A program made the position numbers and the translations under genes. From positions 62,001 through 126,000 of the forward strand of contig CANMVA010000002.1 of NCBI GenBank assembly GCA_947501355.1: 64,000 nt of DNA. The letters are read 5' to 3'. The notes under the pieces were generated by a model. It was not told the DNA's origin. It saw only the letters and a list, made by a program, of their open reading frames with translations, and ran no database searches. Source of the DNA: an uncultured Paracoccaceae bacterium (GTDB lineage Bacteria > Pseudomonadota > Alphaproteobacteria > Rhodobacterales > Rhodobacteraceae). This document shows positions 55,853 through 64,000 of this stretch, in pieces; within the stretch, counting starts at the first letter, position 1, and every line of letters begins with the position of its first letter.

Positions 55853-56725
55853 CTAAAGAAGCGCGTTCCGTGCGGCCGCGCGGATCTCCTCAGTGAGCTT
55901 TTTCAACGGCTTAGCGGTAATGCGACTGATCTGCCAATAAAGGGGCGTCTCCAGCGGCGAATCCGCGATCACCTCGACCAATTGCCCGTCTTCCAACATA
56001 TCGCGAACCAGCGGCTCCGGGTTCATGCCCCAGCCAAGCCCCAGCAGCGAGGCCGTCACAAAACCCACCGTGCTGGGCAGCAGATGGGTGGCAAGCGGCA
56101 CACGTTTACCGAGCTGTGCAGCCGCCCAGTCCTGTTGCAGCCGGTCGCGACGGGAATAGGTCAGCGCAGGAGCGGCGCGTAGGGCTGTGTCGGTCACGCC
56201 ATCTGAAAAGTGGCGCGCCATGAAGGCCGGGCTGGCCGTGGCGCGGTAACGCAGCGCGCCCAGCGGAAAGCTGTCGCAGCCCTGAATCGGATCGGCGCGG
56301 CTGGTGATGGCCGCCGCGACATCGCCCTGACGCAGCCAGCGTGCCGAATGGTCCTGATCATCGACAACCAGATCGAAAAGCAGCCCATCGCAGTTCGCCA
56401 AAGCGGGCAGCACCCAGGTATCAAGACTGTCCGCGTTGACTGCGATGCGCACAGGGGCGGCTTGCGCCTCTGCCAAAGCCATATCGCGGGCAAGCTGTTG
56501 TTCCAGAAGGGAAACCTCATCAGCATGGCGGATCAGGCGCGCGCCAGCGGCTGTGGGCAAGCTGGGCGTTCCGCGTTCGATCAGAACCGTGCCGACGCGA
56601 TCTTCGAGCGTTTTGATCCGTTGCGACACCGCCGATTGCGTGATCGACAGTTGCGCGGCAGCCAAATCGAAGCTGCCACATCGCGCGACCGCGCTGAGCG
56701 TGGTCAGAAGAGCTGGATCATACAT
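55853..56725 (-). CDS. argP: LysR-family regulator ArgP-like
   Basis: A 290-residue LysR regulator. The HTH is YDPALLTTLSAVARCGSFDL, AAAQLSITQSAVSQRIKTLE; the C-terminal effector domain continues to residue 280. The sequence and divergent lysE gene support ArgP/LysG, which activates lysine/arginine exporters. The intergenic region has two inverted repeats. Confidence 0.85.
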   Translation of the reverse strand: MYDPALLTTLSAVARCGSFDLAAAQLSITQSAVSQRIKTLEDRVGTVLIERGTPSLPTAAGARLIRHADEVSLLEQQLARDMALAEAQAAPVRIAVNADSLDTWVLPALANCDGLLFDLVVDDQDHSARWLRQGDVAAAITSRADPIQGCDSFPLGALRYRATASPAFMARHFSDGVTDTALRAAPALTYSRRDRLQQDWAAAQLGKRVPLATHLLPSTVGFVTASLLGLGWGMNPEPLVRDMLEDGQLVEVIADSPLETPLYWQISRITAKPLKKLTEEIRAAARNALL

Positions 56726-56771
56726 AAGTAATTCTTATATGAGATAATAAACATTCACTAGAAGAATGTTT
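56724..56771. promoter_or_regulatory. Inverted repeats in the argP-lysE intergenic region
   Basis: ATAAG-TAATT-CTTAT (56724-56738) and AAACATTC / GAATGTTT (56749-56756, 56764-56771) are perfect inverted repeats. They lie just upstream of argP and in the lysE promoter region, as expected for LysR activator and autorepression sites. Confidence 0.55.
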
Positions 56772-56809
56772 GACTCCAAGATAAGCCGTTGCCGTTAAAA
56801 GGAGTCTTC

Positions 56810-57409
56810 ATGAGCACCGCCTACTTTGCCGGTTTCTTTCTCGGCCTGTCTTTGATCCTCGCCATTGGGGCGCAAAACGCGTTTCTGCTGCGCCAGGGGC
56901 TGCGGCGCGAGCATGTGTTGCCGCTTGTGCTGACCTGCGCGATCAGCGACGCAATCCTGATCGCGGTGGGCGTTGGCAGCTTCGGCGCGCTGTCAGAGGC
57001 GGCTCCGTGGATCGGAACGGTGTTTCTGTATGGCGGGGTCGCGTTCCTGCTGGTCTACGGGGCAATGAGCTTTCTACGGGCGCGCAAAGGCGGCGATGCG
57101 CTGAAGCCAAGCTCCGAAAGCGCCGGATCGGTCTGGGCGGCTGTGGGGACATGTCTGGCGATCACCTGGCTCAACCCGCATGTCTATCTAGACACCGTCG
57201 TCATGCTCGGCTCGATCTCGGCACAATATGACAGCCGCCTCGGCTTTGCGCTGGGGGGCATGTCGGCGTCGTTCGTTTTCTTCTTTACGTTGGGCTATGG
57301 CGCGCGGCTGTTGGCACCGGCCTTTGCGAACCCACGGGCGTGGCAAGTGCTTGAAATCATTATCGGTTGCGTGATGTGGGCGATTGCGCTGAAACTGCTG
57401 CTCGGCTAG
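56810..57409 (+). CDS. lysE: LysE/ArgO-type amino-acid exporter
   Basis: A 199-residue membrane protein with about six transmembrane helices; SLILAIGAQNAFLLRQGLRR and TWLNPHVYLDTVVMLGSIS are family signatures. It exports basic amino acids such as lysine or arginine. ATG 56810 has AAAGGAG 5 nt upstream. It is divergent from argP, its probable activator. Confidence 0.92.
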   Translation: MSTAYFAGFFLGLSLILAIGAQNAFLLRQGLRREHVLPLVLTCAISDAILIAVGVGSFGALSEAAPWIGTVFLYGGVAFLLVYGAMSFLRARKGGDALKPSSESAGSVWAAVGTCLAITWLNPHVYLDTVVMLGSISAQYDSRLGFALGGMSASFVFFFTLGYGARLLAPAFANPRAWQVLEIIIGCVMWAIALKLLLG

Positions 57410-57447
57410 GGCTTGCGCGCGCCGCCGGTTTCCGGTCAGGTCGCGCT

Positions 57448-58332
57448 ATGGAGCCAAGCGCACACCGCCCGGCGGCGGGAATTTTCTGGCAGATCATGAC
57501 GGGGCTGAACTTTGTGGCCGTCACCGCCATCGTCAAACATGTGGGCAGCGATGTGCCTGCCGCGCAGGCCGCGTTTCTGCGCTATCTGCTTGGTCTGATC
57601 TTTGTGATCCCAATGATCCGTCCGATCCTTCAGGCCCATTTGACGCGCCGCCAGATGACACTGTTCGGGGTCCGCGGCGTGCTGCACACGGGCGCTGTGA
57701 TCCTGTGGTTTTACGCCATGACACAGATCACCATCGCCGAGGTCACGGCGATGAATTACCTCGCGCCAATTTACGTTACGATTGGCGCAGCGGTGCTGCT
57801 GGGCGAGAAAATCGCGATCCGCCGGATCATCGCGATTCTGGCCGCGCTGATCGGAGCGCTCATTATACTGCGTCCCGGCTTTCGGGAGCTGTCACCGGGC
57901 CATATCGCGATGCTGGGCACGGCGCTTGGATTTGCGGGCGGCTATCTGATCATGAAAGTGATGAGCACGGAGGTGAACGCCGCCGTTGTCGTGGGCATGC
58001 TGTCGCTGTTCGTGACGCTGGGCCTTGCGCCCTTTGCGTGGGCGGTTTGGGTGCCGGTCACGTTTGAGCAGCTCTTTTGGCTTTTCCTTGTCGCGGTCTT
58101 TGCCACCGCAGGGCACTACACCATGACGCTGGCCTTCGCCGCAGCACCATTGGCGGTCACGCAGCCCGTCACGTTCCTGCAACTGATCTGGTCCGTGATC
58201 TTAGGCGCCGCATTTTTCAACGAAGCAATCGACGGCTGGGTTGTGCTGGGCGGCACGCTGATCATGGCTGCTGTCAGCTTTATCGCCTGGCGGGAGCATG
58301 CGGCGAAAAAGCAAGCGATGGCAGAGGGTTAG
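57448..58332 (+). CDS. EamA/DMT-superfamily transporter
   Basis: A 294-residue protein with about ten transmembrane segments in two EamA repeats: [40 protein letters not shown] in the first half and [20 protein letters not shown] in the second. It probably exports metabolites. It follows lysE by 38 nt and its stop overlaps the convergent yebC gene. Confidence 0.88.
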   Translation: MEPSAHRPAAGIFWQIMTGLNFVAVTAIVKHVGSDVPAAQAAFLRYLLGLIFVIPMIRPILQAHLTRRQMTLFGVRGVLHTGAVILWFYAMTQITIAEVTAMNYLAPIYVTIGAAVLLGEKIAIRRIIAILAALIGALIILRPGFRELSPGHIAMLGTALGFAGGYLIMKVMSTEVNAAVVVGMLSLFVTLGLAPFAWAVWVPVTFEQLFWLFLVAVFATAGHYTMTLAFAAAPLAVTQPVTFLQLIWSVILGAAFFNEAIDGWVVLGGTLIMAAVSFIAWREHAAKKQAMAEG

Positions 58333-59069
58333 AGCTGCTCCAACACCTCGTCGGACGCCTCAAAGTTTGCTGTCACGCGCTGGATGTCGTCATCATCTTC
58401 CAGCGCATCAATCAGCTTCATCAGCTTCTGCATGCCATCCAGATCAAGTTCTGTCGTGGTGGTCGGTTTCCAGATCAACTTAGTGGATTCGGACTCACCC
58501 AGTTCCGCTTCCAACGCACTGGACACCGCGCCCAGATCGGTATCTGCGCAATAGATCGTGTGGCCGTCTTCCGAGCTTTCGACATCCTCAGCCCCCGCTT
58601 CAATCGCGGCCATCATGACGGTATCGGCATCGCCCACTTCAGCGGTATATGTCACCTCGCCCTTGCGCTCGAACATGAAGGAGACGGAACCGGTTTCCCC
58701 CAGATTGCCGCCATTCTTGGTGAAGGTAGAACGCACTGTTGATGCCGTTCGGTTCTTGTTGTCAGTCATCGCCTCGACGATCACGGCCACGCCGTTGGGG
58801 CCATAGCCCTCATAGCGGATTTCGTCGTAATTCTCGGCGTCGCCGCCTTGGGATTTCTTGATCGCGCGGTCAATCACGTCCTTGGGCACAGATTGCGACT
58901 TGGCTTCTTTGACGGCCAGACGCAGGCGCGGATTGTTGTCGGGATCAGGGTCGCCCATCTTGGCGGCCACGGTAATCTCCTTGGCCAGTTTCGAGAACAG
59001 CTTGGAGCGCAGCTTGTCCTGCCGCCCCTTGCGGTGCTGGATATTTGCCCATTTTGAATGGCCTGCCAT
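58329..59069 (-). CDS. yebC: YebC/PmpR-family protein
   Basis: A 246-residue protein ([57 protein letters not shown]-like region). The family includes PmpR transcription regulators and TACO1-like translation factors that relieve polyproline stalling. It is monocistronic. The family assignment is certain; the exact role is not. Confidence 0.93.
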   Translation of the reverse strand: MAGHSKWANIQHRKGRQDKLRSKLFSKLAKEITVAAKMGDPDPDNNPRLRLAVKEAKSQSVPKDVIDRAIKKSQGGDAENYDEIRYEGYGPNGVAVIVEAMTDNKNRTASTVRSTFTKNGGNLGETGSVSFMFERKGEVTYTAEVGDADTVMMAAIEAGAEDVESSEDGHTIYCADTDLGAVSSALEAELGESESTKLIWKPTTTTELDLDGMQKLMKLIDALEDDDDIQRVTANFEASDEVLEQL

Positions 59070-59221
59070 GGTGCGGCTCCCTTGGTATCGCGAACGTGTG
59101 CGGAGCTATAAAGGAAAGCGCCGCCGGGGTGCAATCCTAGGCCCGTAGGAAAAGCCCGGTCAATTGAGCCGTTTACGAAACGCCGTTCCGCGTTAGGATA
59201 TGCAAAAACGAGGCAGAGCGC

Positions 59222-61003
59222 ATGACCAGTGACCAGATTATCCTGTTTACCCTCTTTGGCGGGGTCTTTGCGATGCTGCTTTGGGGCAAGTTTCGCTATG
59301 ACATCGTCGCCTTCTCGGCGCTGATGATCGGCGTGGTCCTGGGTGTGGTGCCCGAAAAGGACGCGTTTTCGGGCTTTGGACACCCTGCGACGCTGGTGGT
59401 GGCGCTGGTGCTGGTCGTGTCGGCAGGGCTAGTGCGCTCAGGCGCGGTGTTTCTCATCACCCGCACGCTGGTGGACAGCACGCGCGGGCTTGGCGCGCAC
59501 ATCGCGCTGATGGGCGGCATCGGCGGGGTGCTGTCGGCCTTTATGAACAACGTGGCCGCGCTGGCTTTGCTGATGCCAGTTGATATCCAGACCGCCCGCA
59601 AGGCTGGCCGCGCACCCTCGCTGTCGCTGATGCCGCTGAGCTTTGCGACCATCCTTGGCGGTATGGTCACGCTGATTGGCACACCGCCCAATATCATCAT
59701 TGCCACGATCCGGCAGGACACGCTGGGCGAGCCGTTTCGGATGTTCGATTTCGCGCCCGTTGGCGGCATCACGGCCCTTGCGGGCATGGCCTTTGTCGCA
59801 CTGATCGGTTGGCGGTTTATTCCCCAGCGCACCGGAACCCATCAGGCGGGCGACCCGATGGAGGATTATGCCGAATACATCGCCGAGCTGACCGTCCCCG
59901 AAGGCAGTAAGCTGATCGACCAGCGGTTGCGCGACCTCTACGAGGTGGCCGAGAAGAACGACGTCGCCATTCTGGGCCTGGTGCGCGATGGCAAGCGGCG
60001 CTATGGCACCGCAGCCAGCACACGGCTGCAGGCAGGCGACGCGCTGGTGCTGGAGGCCACGCCGGATGCGCTGGACGAATATCGCGCGGCAGAGAGCCTC
60101 GATTTTGCCGATGCCAAGCGCGAGGAATTGCTGCGCGCGGAGGGTCAGGGGCTGACCGTGATCGAGGTCGTGGTGACAGATCAGTCGCGCCTCAACGGGC
60201 GCACGGCGCAGTCCATCGGGCTGGCCTGGCGGCAGCGCACGGTGCTGATGGGCATTTCCCGGCAAGGTAAATCCATCCGGCAACAGATCCGCAAGACGCC
60301 CATTCGCACAGGCGATATCCTGTTGCTTCTGGTCCCACAGGACAGTGCCAGCGACGTGACAGAGTGGCTGGGCTGCTTGCCTCTTGCTGATCGCGGGTTG
60401 GCGGTGACCGAGGATAAGAAAGTTTGGTGGGCCATCGGCATGTTCGGCGTGGCGGTGATCGCGGCCTCTCTGGGCTTGGTCTATCTGCCGATCGCTCTGG
60501 GCATTGTCGTCGTGGCCTTCGTGCTGTCGAAAATCGTCCCGCTGTCCGAGCTTTATACCCATATCGAATGGCCGGTGGTGGTCCTTCTCGGCTCCATGAT
60601 CCCGCTAGGGGCGGCTTTGGAAACATCGGGCGGCACCGAACTGATCGCGGGCGCATTGGTCGGCCTGACCGAAGGGCTACCCGCATGGATGATCCTGACC
60701 GTGTTGATGGTCGTGACGATGACGCTGTCAGATGTGCTGAACAACACCGCTACCACCATTGTGGCCGCGCCCGTGGGTATCCAGATGGCCACATCCCTGG
60801 GCGTGAATCCCGACCCATTTCTGATGGCTGTGGCGGTTGCGGCAAGCTGCGCGTTCCTCACCCCGATTGGCCATAAGAACAACACCTTGATCCTGGGTCC
60901 GGGGGGCTACGGCTTTGGTGATTACTGGCGCATGGGGCTGCCGCTGGAAATCCTTGTGGTCTGCGTCTCCATCCCCGCCATTCTGGTGTTCTGGCCGCTT
61001 TGA
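59222..61003 (+). CDS. SLC13/DASS-type permease with TrkA-C domains
   Basis: A 593-residue permease. Membrane halves flank two RCK_C/TrkA-C domains near 205-380 (ELTVPEGSKLIDQRLRDLYE, QSRLNGRTAQSIGLAWRQRT). Transport motifs include GGVLSAFMNNVAALALLMPV and LIGTPPNIIIA in the first half and LNNTATTIVAAPVGIQ in the second. It may transport sulfate, dicarboxylates or other anions with Na+. It stands alone and has a terminator. Confidence 0.9.
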   Translation: MTSDQIILFTLFGGVFAMLLWGKFRYDIVAFSALMIGVVLGVVPEKDAFSGFGHPATLVVALVLVVSAGLVRSGAVFLITRTLVDSTRGLGAHIALMGGIGGVLSAFMNNVAALALLMPVDIQTARKAGRAPSLSLMPLSFATILGGMVTLIGTPPNIIIATIRQDTLGEPFRMFDFAPVGGITALAGMAFVALIGWRFIPQRTGTHQAGDPMEDYAEYIAELTVPEGSKLIDQRLRDLYEVAEKNDVAILGLVRDGKRRYGTAASTRLQAGDALVLEATPDALDEYRAAESLDFADAKREELLRAEGQGLTVIEVVVTDQSRLNGRTAQSIGLAWRQRTVLMGISRQGKSIRQQIRKTPIRTGDILLLLVPQDSASDVTEWLGCLPLADRGLAVTEDKKVWWAIGMFGVAVIAASLGLVYLPIALGIVVVAFVLSKIVPLSELYTHIEWPVVVLLGSMIPLGAALETSGGTELIAGALVGLTEGLPAWMILTVLMVVTMTLSDVLNNTATTIVAAPVGIQMATSLGVNPDPFLMAVAVAASCAFLTPIGHKNNTLILGPGGYGFGDYWRMGLPLEILVVCVSIPAILVFWPL

Positions 61004-61008
61004 GAACG

Positions 61009-61026
61009 CCCGTTTGACGGGTTTTT
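61009..61026 (+). terminator. Terminator of the SLC13-type gene
   Basis: CCCGT (61009-61013) and ACGGG (61017-61021) form a short stem with a 3-nt loop, followed by TTTTT. It separates the permease from the protease gene. Confidence 0.6.
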
Positions 61027-61080
61027 CACGGGATATGAAAACTTCAAACGTGTGCCGGGGTCAGGTGCTAATCTTGCCCT

Positions 61081-62289
61081 ATGACCGGCTTTGAAACAGA
61101 ACGCGACCCGCGCCCGCAAACGCTGACAGATGTGCTCAGGCGCGCGATCCGTGACCGCCCTGATGGGCCTTTGCGCCCATTCGGTGCTGCGGGGCCGCTC
61201 GATCCGCAAGTGGTTCCGAACGGATTAGGGCGCCTCTCATATGGCGTTGAAGGGTCCGTATCACAGCCTGACCTGACCCTGCCGGGCAGCATGTCCCAAG
61301 TCCCGAATGACCCCGACCCGTTCAACCGGCTCTTCGGCACAGAGCTTGGGTCGCGCGCAGCCAGCGAAATCGGCAATGAAAGCCTGACGCTCGAGCGAAG
61401 CCGCCTGCTCGCCCTGGAAATCCTCGCCGATGCCATGAGCTTTTTGGCGCAAGGCGCACGCCTTGTCTTGATGCAAGGGGACTACGATCTGCCCCCCACG
61501 CTCTTTGTCATGAGCCCGCTGATGGACGACATCGCCGACAGCCAATTGGTGACAGGGCGTCTTCCGGTTTCCAACGCGGCCTTGCTGGAGGCAGCAGCCC
61601 GGCTTCAGGACATCATCGATCCTGAAGCGCGCGCCGCCTTGGAGATTTACCGCTCTGGCGGTCTGGAGGGGATGGCCCAGCTTTTCGCCATCGCCCAGCC
61701 CGAAATCACCTATACGCGCCTGCCGAGGATGGAGCCGCTCGCCCTGCCCGATCCGCGCCTTTCGATCGCCGCCCCGCAACTGTCCACGGCGGGGTTGCTC
61801 TGCCGCGATGCAAACGGCGTTCTGGGGGTGACGGCGGCCCTGCACGGCACCGGACCGACAGGCGCAACTGTCGATCTGGAGGGGCATCCGGCCAAGGTCA
61901 CGGCCCATAACCCGATCCACGACATCGCCTTCGTGCCGGTCCCCGACAGCCTTGCACCCCCGGCCCGCAAGGCCCGCATTGCCGATGCCTACGGCCCGCC
62001 GCCCAATGTCCCGGTAGAGTTTGACGGGGTGACAACCGGCCTCGCGACGACCCATATTCAATCTCAGGATCCGTCCTTGGCGCAAAGGCGCCCCAACACC
62101 CAACAGCGCGTCCAGACGACGCTGTCTGCCAGCCCCGGCGACAGCGGCTGCGCGCTGCGGCTGGGTGATCAGGTGCTGGGCTTCGCGTTCGAGAACTCCG
62201 CGCCTGGCGATGTGCCGCAATTCACCGACTGGATCTGGGCCGCCAATGCCTTGCACGCGATGGACCTGACCCCCGAAACCCTGCCCTGA
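61081..62289 (+). CDS. Trypsin-like serine protease with a novel helical N-terminal region
   Basis: A 402-residue protein. The C-terminal half has all three elements of a chymotrypsin-fold protease: His255 in VTAALHG, Asp281 in HDIAFV, and Ser355 in SASPGDSGC, followed by LGFAFENS and an ending helix (WIWAANALHAM). The N-terminal about 230 residues include a Gly/Pro-rich segment and helices (RSRLLALEILADAMSFLAQG) that I do not recognise. No signal peptide is seen, so it is probably cytoplasmic. No Shine-Dalgarno is visible; TAATCT 6 nt before the ATG could be a -10 box for a leaderless transcript. The next gene starts after 24 nt. Confidence 0.7.
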   Translation: MTGFETERDPRPQTLTDVLRRAIRDRPDGPLRPFGAAGPLDPQVVPNGLGRLSYGVEGSVSQPDLTLPGSMSQVPNDPDPFNRLFGTELGSRAASEIGNESLTLERSRLLALEILADAMSFLAQGARLVLMQGDYDLPPTLFVMSPLMDDIADSQLVTGRLPVSNAALLEAAARLQDIIDPEARAALEIYRSGGLEGMAQLFAIAQPEITYTRLPRMEPLALPDPRLSIAAPQLSTAGLLCRDANGVLGVTAALHGTGPTGATVDLEGHPAKVTAHNPIHDIAFVPVPDSLAPPARKARIADAYGPPPNVPVEFDGVTTGLATTHIQSQDPSLAQRRPNTQQRVQTTLSASPGDSGCALRLGDQVLGFAFENSAPGDVPQFTDWIWAANALHAMDLTPETLP

Positions 62290-62313
62290 ACCACTGACAA
62301 GAGGACTTCTTTC

Positions 62314-63321
62314 ATGGGATTTCTGAGCCGCGTCTTCACCCGCATCAAGGGCGAGCCACCCACAGATTACCTGCTGGTGCGCAACCTGCCCGATCCTGTC
62401 GGAAAAATCGCCGGGCAGCCGATGCCTCCGGACGAGGTCTATGTCGAGGTCTTCGTGGAATCCCTGCGCCTGAAAGCAGCGCGCCGGTTCACGACGCGGT
62501 TTCACGGGATGATCTACAGCTTCATCACGCTGGCCCGCGATGGGGAACCCAATGCAGAACTGGCCGCGATCACGAAGCCAGGAAACCTCGCCGATCTCGA
62601 TCCCAGAAACCTAGATCGGGTCATCACCGTGGAGCGTCAATTGCTGGGTGCTGTGCCGTGGCGTGGCGGCACGCTCAGCCTGGAACTTGGGCTCTTTTCG
62701 GTGAAATCCGGCAACCTGCTTAGCCCGGTTCTGGACTATGTCACCCGCGTCTCCGATCAGGCGGGCATCAGTTTCGTGGGGAGCGTGAAGCCGTTCCTGC
62801 CGCTGATCACCGAAGGGCTTGATCTGATTGCAGGCCAGTCAGCCGATGTCGAGATCGAGGTCGCGCTGGACACCGACATGACGCTTAGCCGCAGCGAAAT
62901 GCTGGCCCTTGTGGCTGTGCCGAAAGACCAGATCGCGCCTGCAGATTTGAGCGTTGATCCCACCGACCGCAAGCTCTTGTGGAAAGGCAAGCCACTGCAG
63001 GAAGCCTATTGCGTGCTGTCGCTGCGGCGCGTGGATCACAAGGCTGATTTCGGCGAAATTCCGGAGCTGGCAGAAGGGTTCAAGCATTTTCGGGATGCGT
63101 TAAAGACGCGCCGCCGCACCTTGTCAGAGGAGGCCAAAGGCGCCCTTGTCTCGGCGATTTATCTGTCGCCGGACCTGATCGAGCGGGACAAGACCCGGCT
63201 GGTCAAGCTGGTTGAGGAAGAGTTCAACCGCATCGTCACAGGCGGCGGTATCTCGACCGGAACGACCGCGCCCGAACCGCTGGGGGCGCTGGCCGATCTG
63301 CCGCTCTATCCCGATCAGTAA
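62314..63321 (+). CDS. Unknown protein paired with the trypsin-like protease
   Basis: A 335-residue soluble protein (MGFLSRVFTRIKGEPPTDYL). Strand-rich sequence EVYVEVFVESLRLKAARRFT is followed by LITEGLDLIAGQSADVEIEV and a C-terminal helical basic segment FKHFRDALKTRRRTLSEEA. No domain is recognised. GAGGA lies 8 nt upstream. Its position 24 nt after the protease gene implies joint function, either substrate, inhibitor or effector. The stop overlaps the convergent aldo/keto reductase by 7 nt. Confidence 0.65.
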   Translation: MGFLSRVFTRIKGEPPTDYLLVRNLPDPVGKIAGQPMPPDEVYVEVFVESLRLKAARRFTTRFHGMIYSFITLARDGEPNAELAAITKPGNLADLDPRNLDRVITVERQLLGAVPWRGGTLSLELGLFSVKSGNLLSPVLDYVTRVSDQAGISFVGSVKPFLPLITEGLDLIAGQSADVEIEVALDTDMTLSRSEMLALVAVPKDQIAPADLSVDPTDRKLLWKGKPLQEAYCVLSLRRVDHKADFGEIPELAEGFKHFRDALKTRRRTLSEEAKGALVSAIYLSPDLIERDKTRLVKLVEEEFNRIVTGGGISTGTTAPEPLGALADLPLYPDQ

Positions 63322-64000
63322 GGCATAGGATGGGCGCGATGGGCTGTGTTGATCGCGTCCAGCACCTCGTCTGATAAGGTGACCTCGACCGAGCCGAGCG
63401 CGCGGTCGAGTTGCGCCATCGTGGTGGCCCCGAAGATCGCCGAGGTCATGAAAGGCCGCGTCCGACACCACGCCAGCGCCATCTGCACTGGATCAAGTCC
63501 GAAGATATCCGCGATATCCAGATAGGCCTGCACCGCCGCAAAGGCCCGATCGGTCTTGCGCCCTCCCAGATCGCCGTTCAGGTCCATCCGGCTGCCTTTT
63601 GGCACGGCACCATTTTGATACTTGCCCGTCAGCAGACCTGCCGCGAGCGGGGAAAATGCCAAAAGCCCCACATCCTCATTGAGGCTCATCTCGGCCAGAT
63701 CGGTGTCATACATCCGGCAGAGCAGCGAATACTCGTTCTGGACAGACGCAACGCGCGGCCCATGCCCGTCCTCGGATTTGCGCAGCCATTGCGTCGCCCC
63801 CCACGCGCTTTCGTTCGACAGGCCAAAAGCGCGGATTTTCCCTGTATCCACAAGCCGTTGCAGCGCGCCCAGCGCGTCTTCCATATGCGCCATCGTGGCG
63901 GCTTTGTCTTGCGCGCTGGGGTCAAACACCCAGTTCTGGCGGAACATGTAGCTGCCGCGATTGGGCCAGTGAAACTGGTAAAGATCAATATAGTCGGTCT
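63315..64000 (-). CDS. Aldo/keto reductase (partial; N-terminus beyond window)
   Basis: About 228 residues of the C-terminal part of an AKR (Tas/YajO-like). TDYIDLYQFHWPNR is the strand with the family's Gln-His, SNESAWGATQWL and VQNEYSLLCRMYD are typical, and CRTRPFMTSAIFGATTMAQL is the cofactor region. It reduces carbonyl substrates with NADPH. The start lies beyond 64000. Confidence 0.92.
   Translation of the reverse strand, partial: TDYIDLYQFHWPNRGSYMFRQNWVFDPSAQDKAATMAHMEDALGALQRLVDTGKIRAFGLSNESAWGATQWLRKSEDGHGPRVASVQNEYSLLCRMYDTDLAEMSLNEDVGLLAFSPLAAGLLTGKYQNGAVPKGSRMDLNGDLGGRKTDRAFAAVQAYLDIADIFGLDPVQMALAWCRTRPFMTSAIFGATTMAQLDRALGSVEVTLSDEVLDAINTAHRAHPMPY

Overview
The window is a 64-kb chromosomal segment of a high-GC alphaproteobacterium, most probably a marine Rhodobacterales (Roseobacter-group) species. 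The basis is the protein repertoire: a short class II prolyl-tRNA synthetase without editing insertion, a thyA-folA pair, an Hda/PPK1/PPX cluster, a PccR-type short-chain acyl regulator with TTTGCAAA boxes beside pccB, a pyrrolysine-free MttB-family methyltransferase, Hint-domain and DUF1194 proteins, and LysE/ArgP. No rRNA, tRNA, CRISPR array, insertion sequence or integrase was seen. The species cannot be named from the sequence alone.

Layout. 0-3.5 kb: the start of a histidinol-dehydrogenase-like gene, a GPH-type MFS carrier, an alpha/beta hydrolase, and an ArsR-SRPBCC fusion regulator with a perfect operator palindrome, followed by a MAPEG protein. 3.7-6.3 kb: thrS and a Hint-domain protein lacking the usual catalytic Cys. 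6.5-9.0 kb: a bufferin-type RiPP metallophore operon (precursor, MNIO/DUF692 enzyme, DUF2063 partner, DoxX protein) with a hairpin between precursor and enzyme genes. 9.0-15.8 kb: housekeeping genes (Spx/ArsC-like, cold shock, folA, thyA, gloA, DUF1194, MarR, sdhE, XRE regulator, aspartate aminotransferase). 15.9-22.9 kb: MATE exporter, nickel/cobalt-type exporter with DUF1007 partner, PPK2, a hydrolase-like unknown, parE. 22.9-24.2 kb: an AT-rich, gene-poor island with a ribbon-helix-helix protein, a small membrane protein, a large inverted repeat and an ATG-less open frame. 24.2-28.8 kb: DUF3047 protein, cytochrome c, YdcZ protein, Ldh-type dehydrogenase translationally linked to lolD and lolC/E. 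28.9-32.1 kb: mttB with a previously unmarked leader peptide and SD-sequestering hairpin, then proS. 32.2-38.8 kb: fasciclin protein, AI-2E-type permease, hda, ppk1, ppx. 38.8-55.8 kb: repair-type nuclease, DnaJ/TerB protein, GNAT, VOC protein, then the propionate/methylmalonyl-CoA block (scpA, pccA, pccB, pccR) interleaved with a sulfotransferase-like protein, a GT-C-like membrane protein, small lipoproteins and an MFS exporter. 55.8-64 kb: argP-lysE, EamA transporter, yebC, SLC13-type permease, a trypsin-like protease paired with an unknown beta-rich protein, and an aldo/keto reductase cut by the window end.

How the genes work together. pccA/pccB carboxylate propionyl-CoA and scpA isomerises methylmalonyl-CoA to succinyl-CoA; pccR probably senses the acyl-CoA pool and its boxes sit both before pccB/MFS and before itself. 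The buf genes would make a Cys-modified periplasmic metal-binding peptide. The ppk1-ppx pair and the separate ppk2 govern polyphosphate. The most unusual findings are the leader-peptide/hairpin arrangement upstream of mttB, the buf operon with its internal hairpin, and the uncharacterised protease-partner gene pair near 61-63.3 kb.
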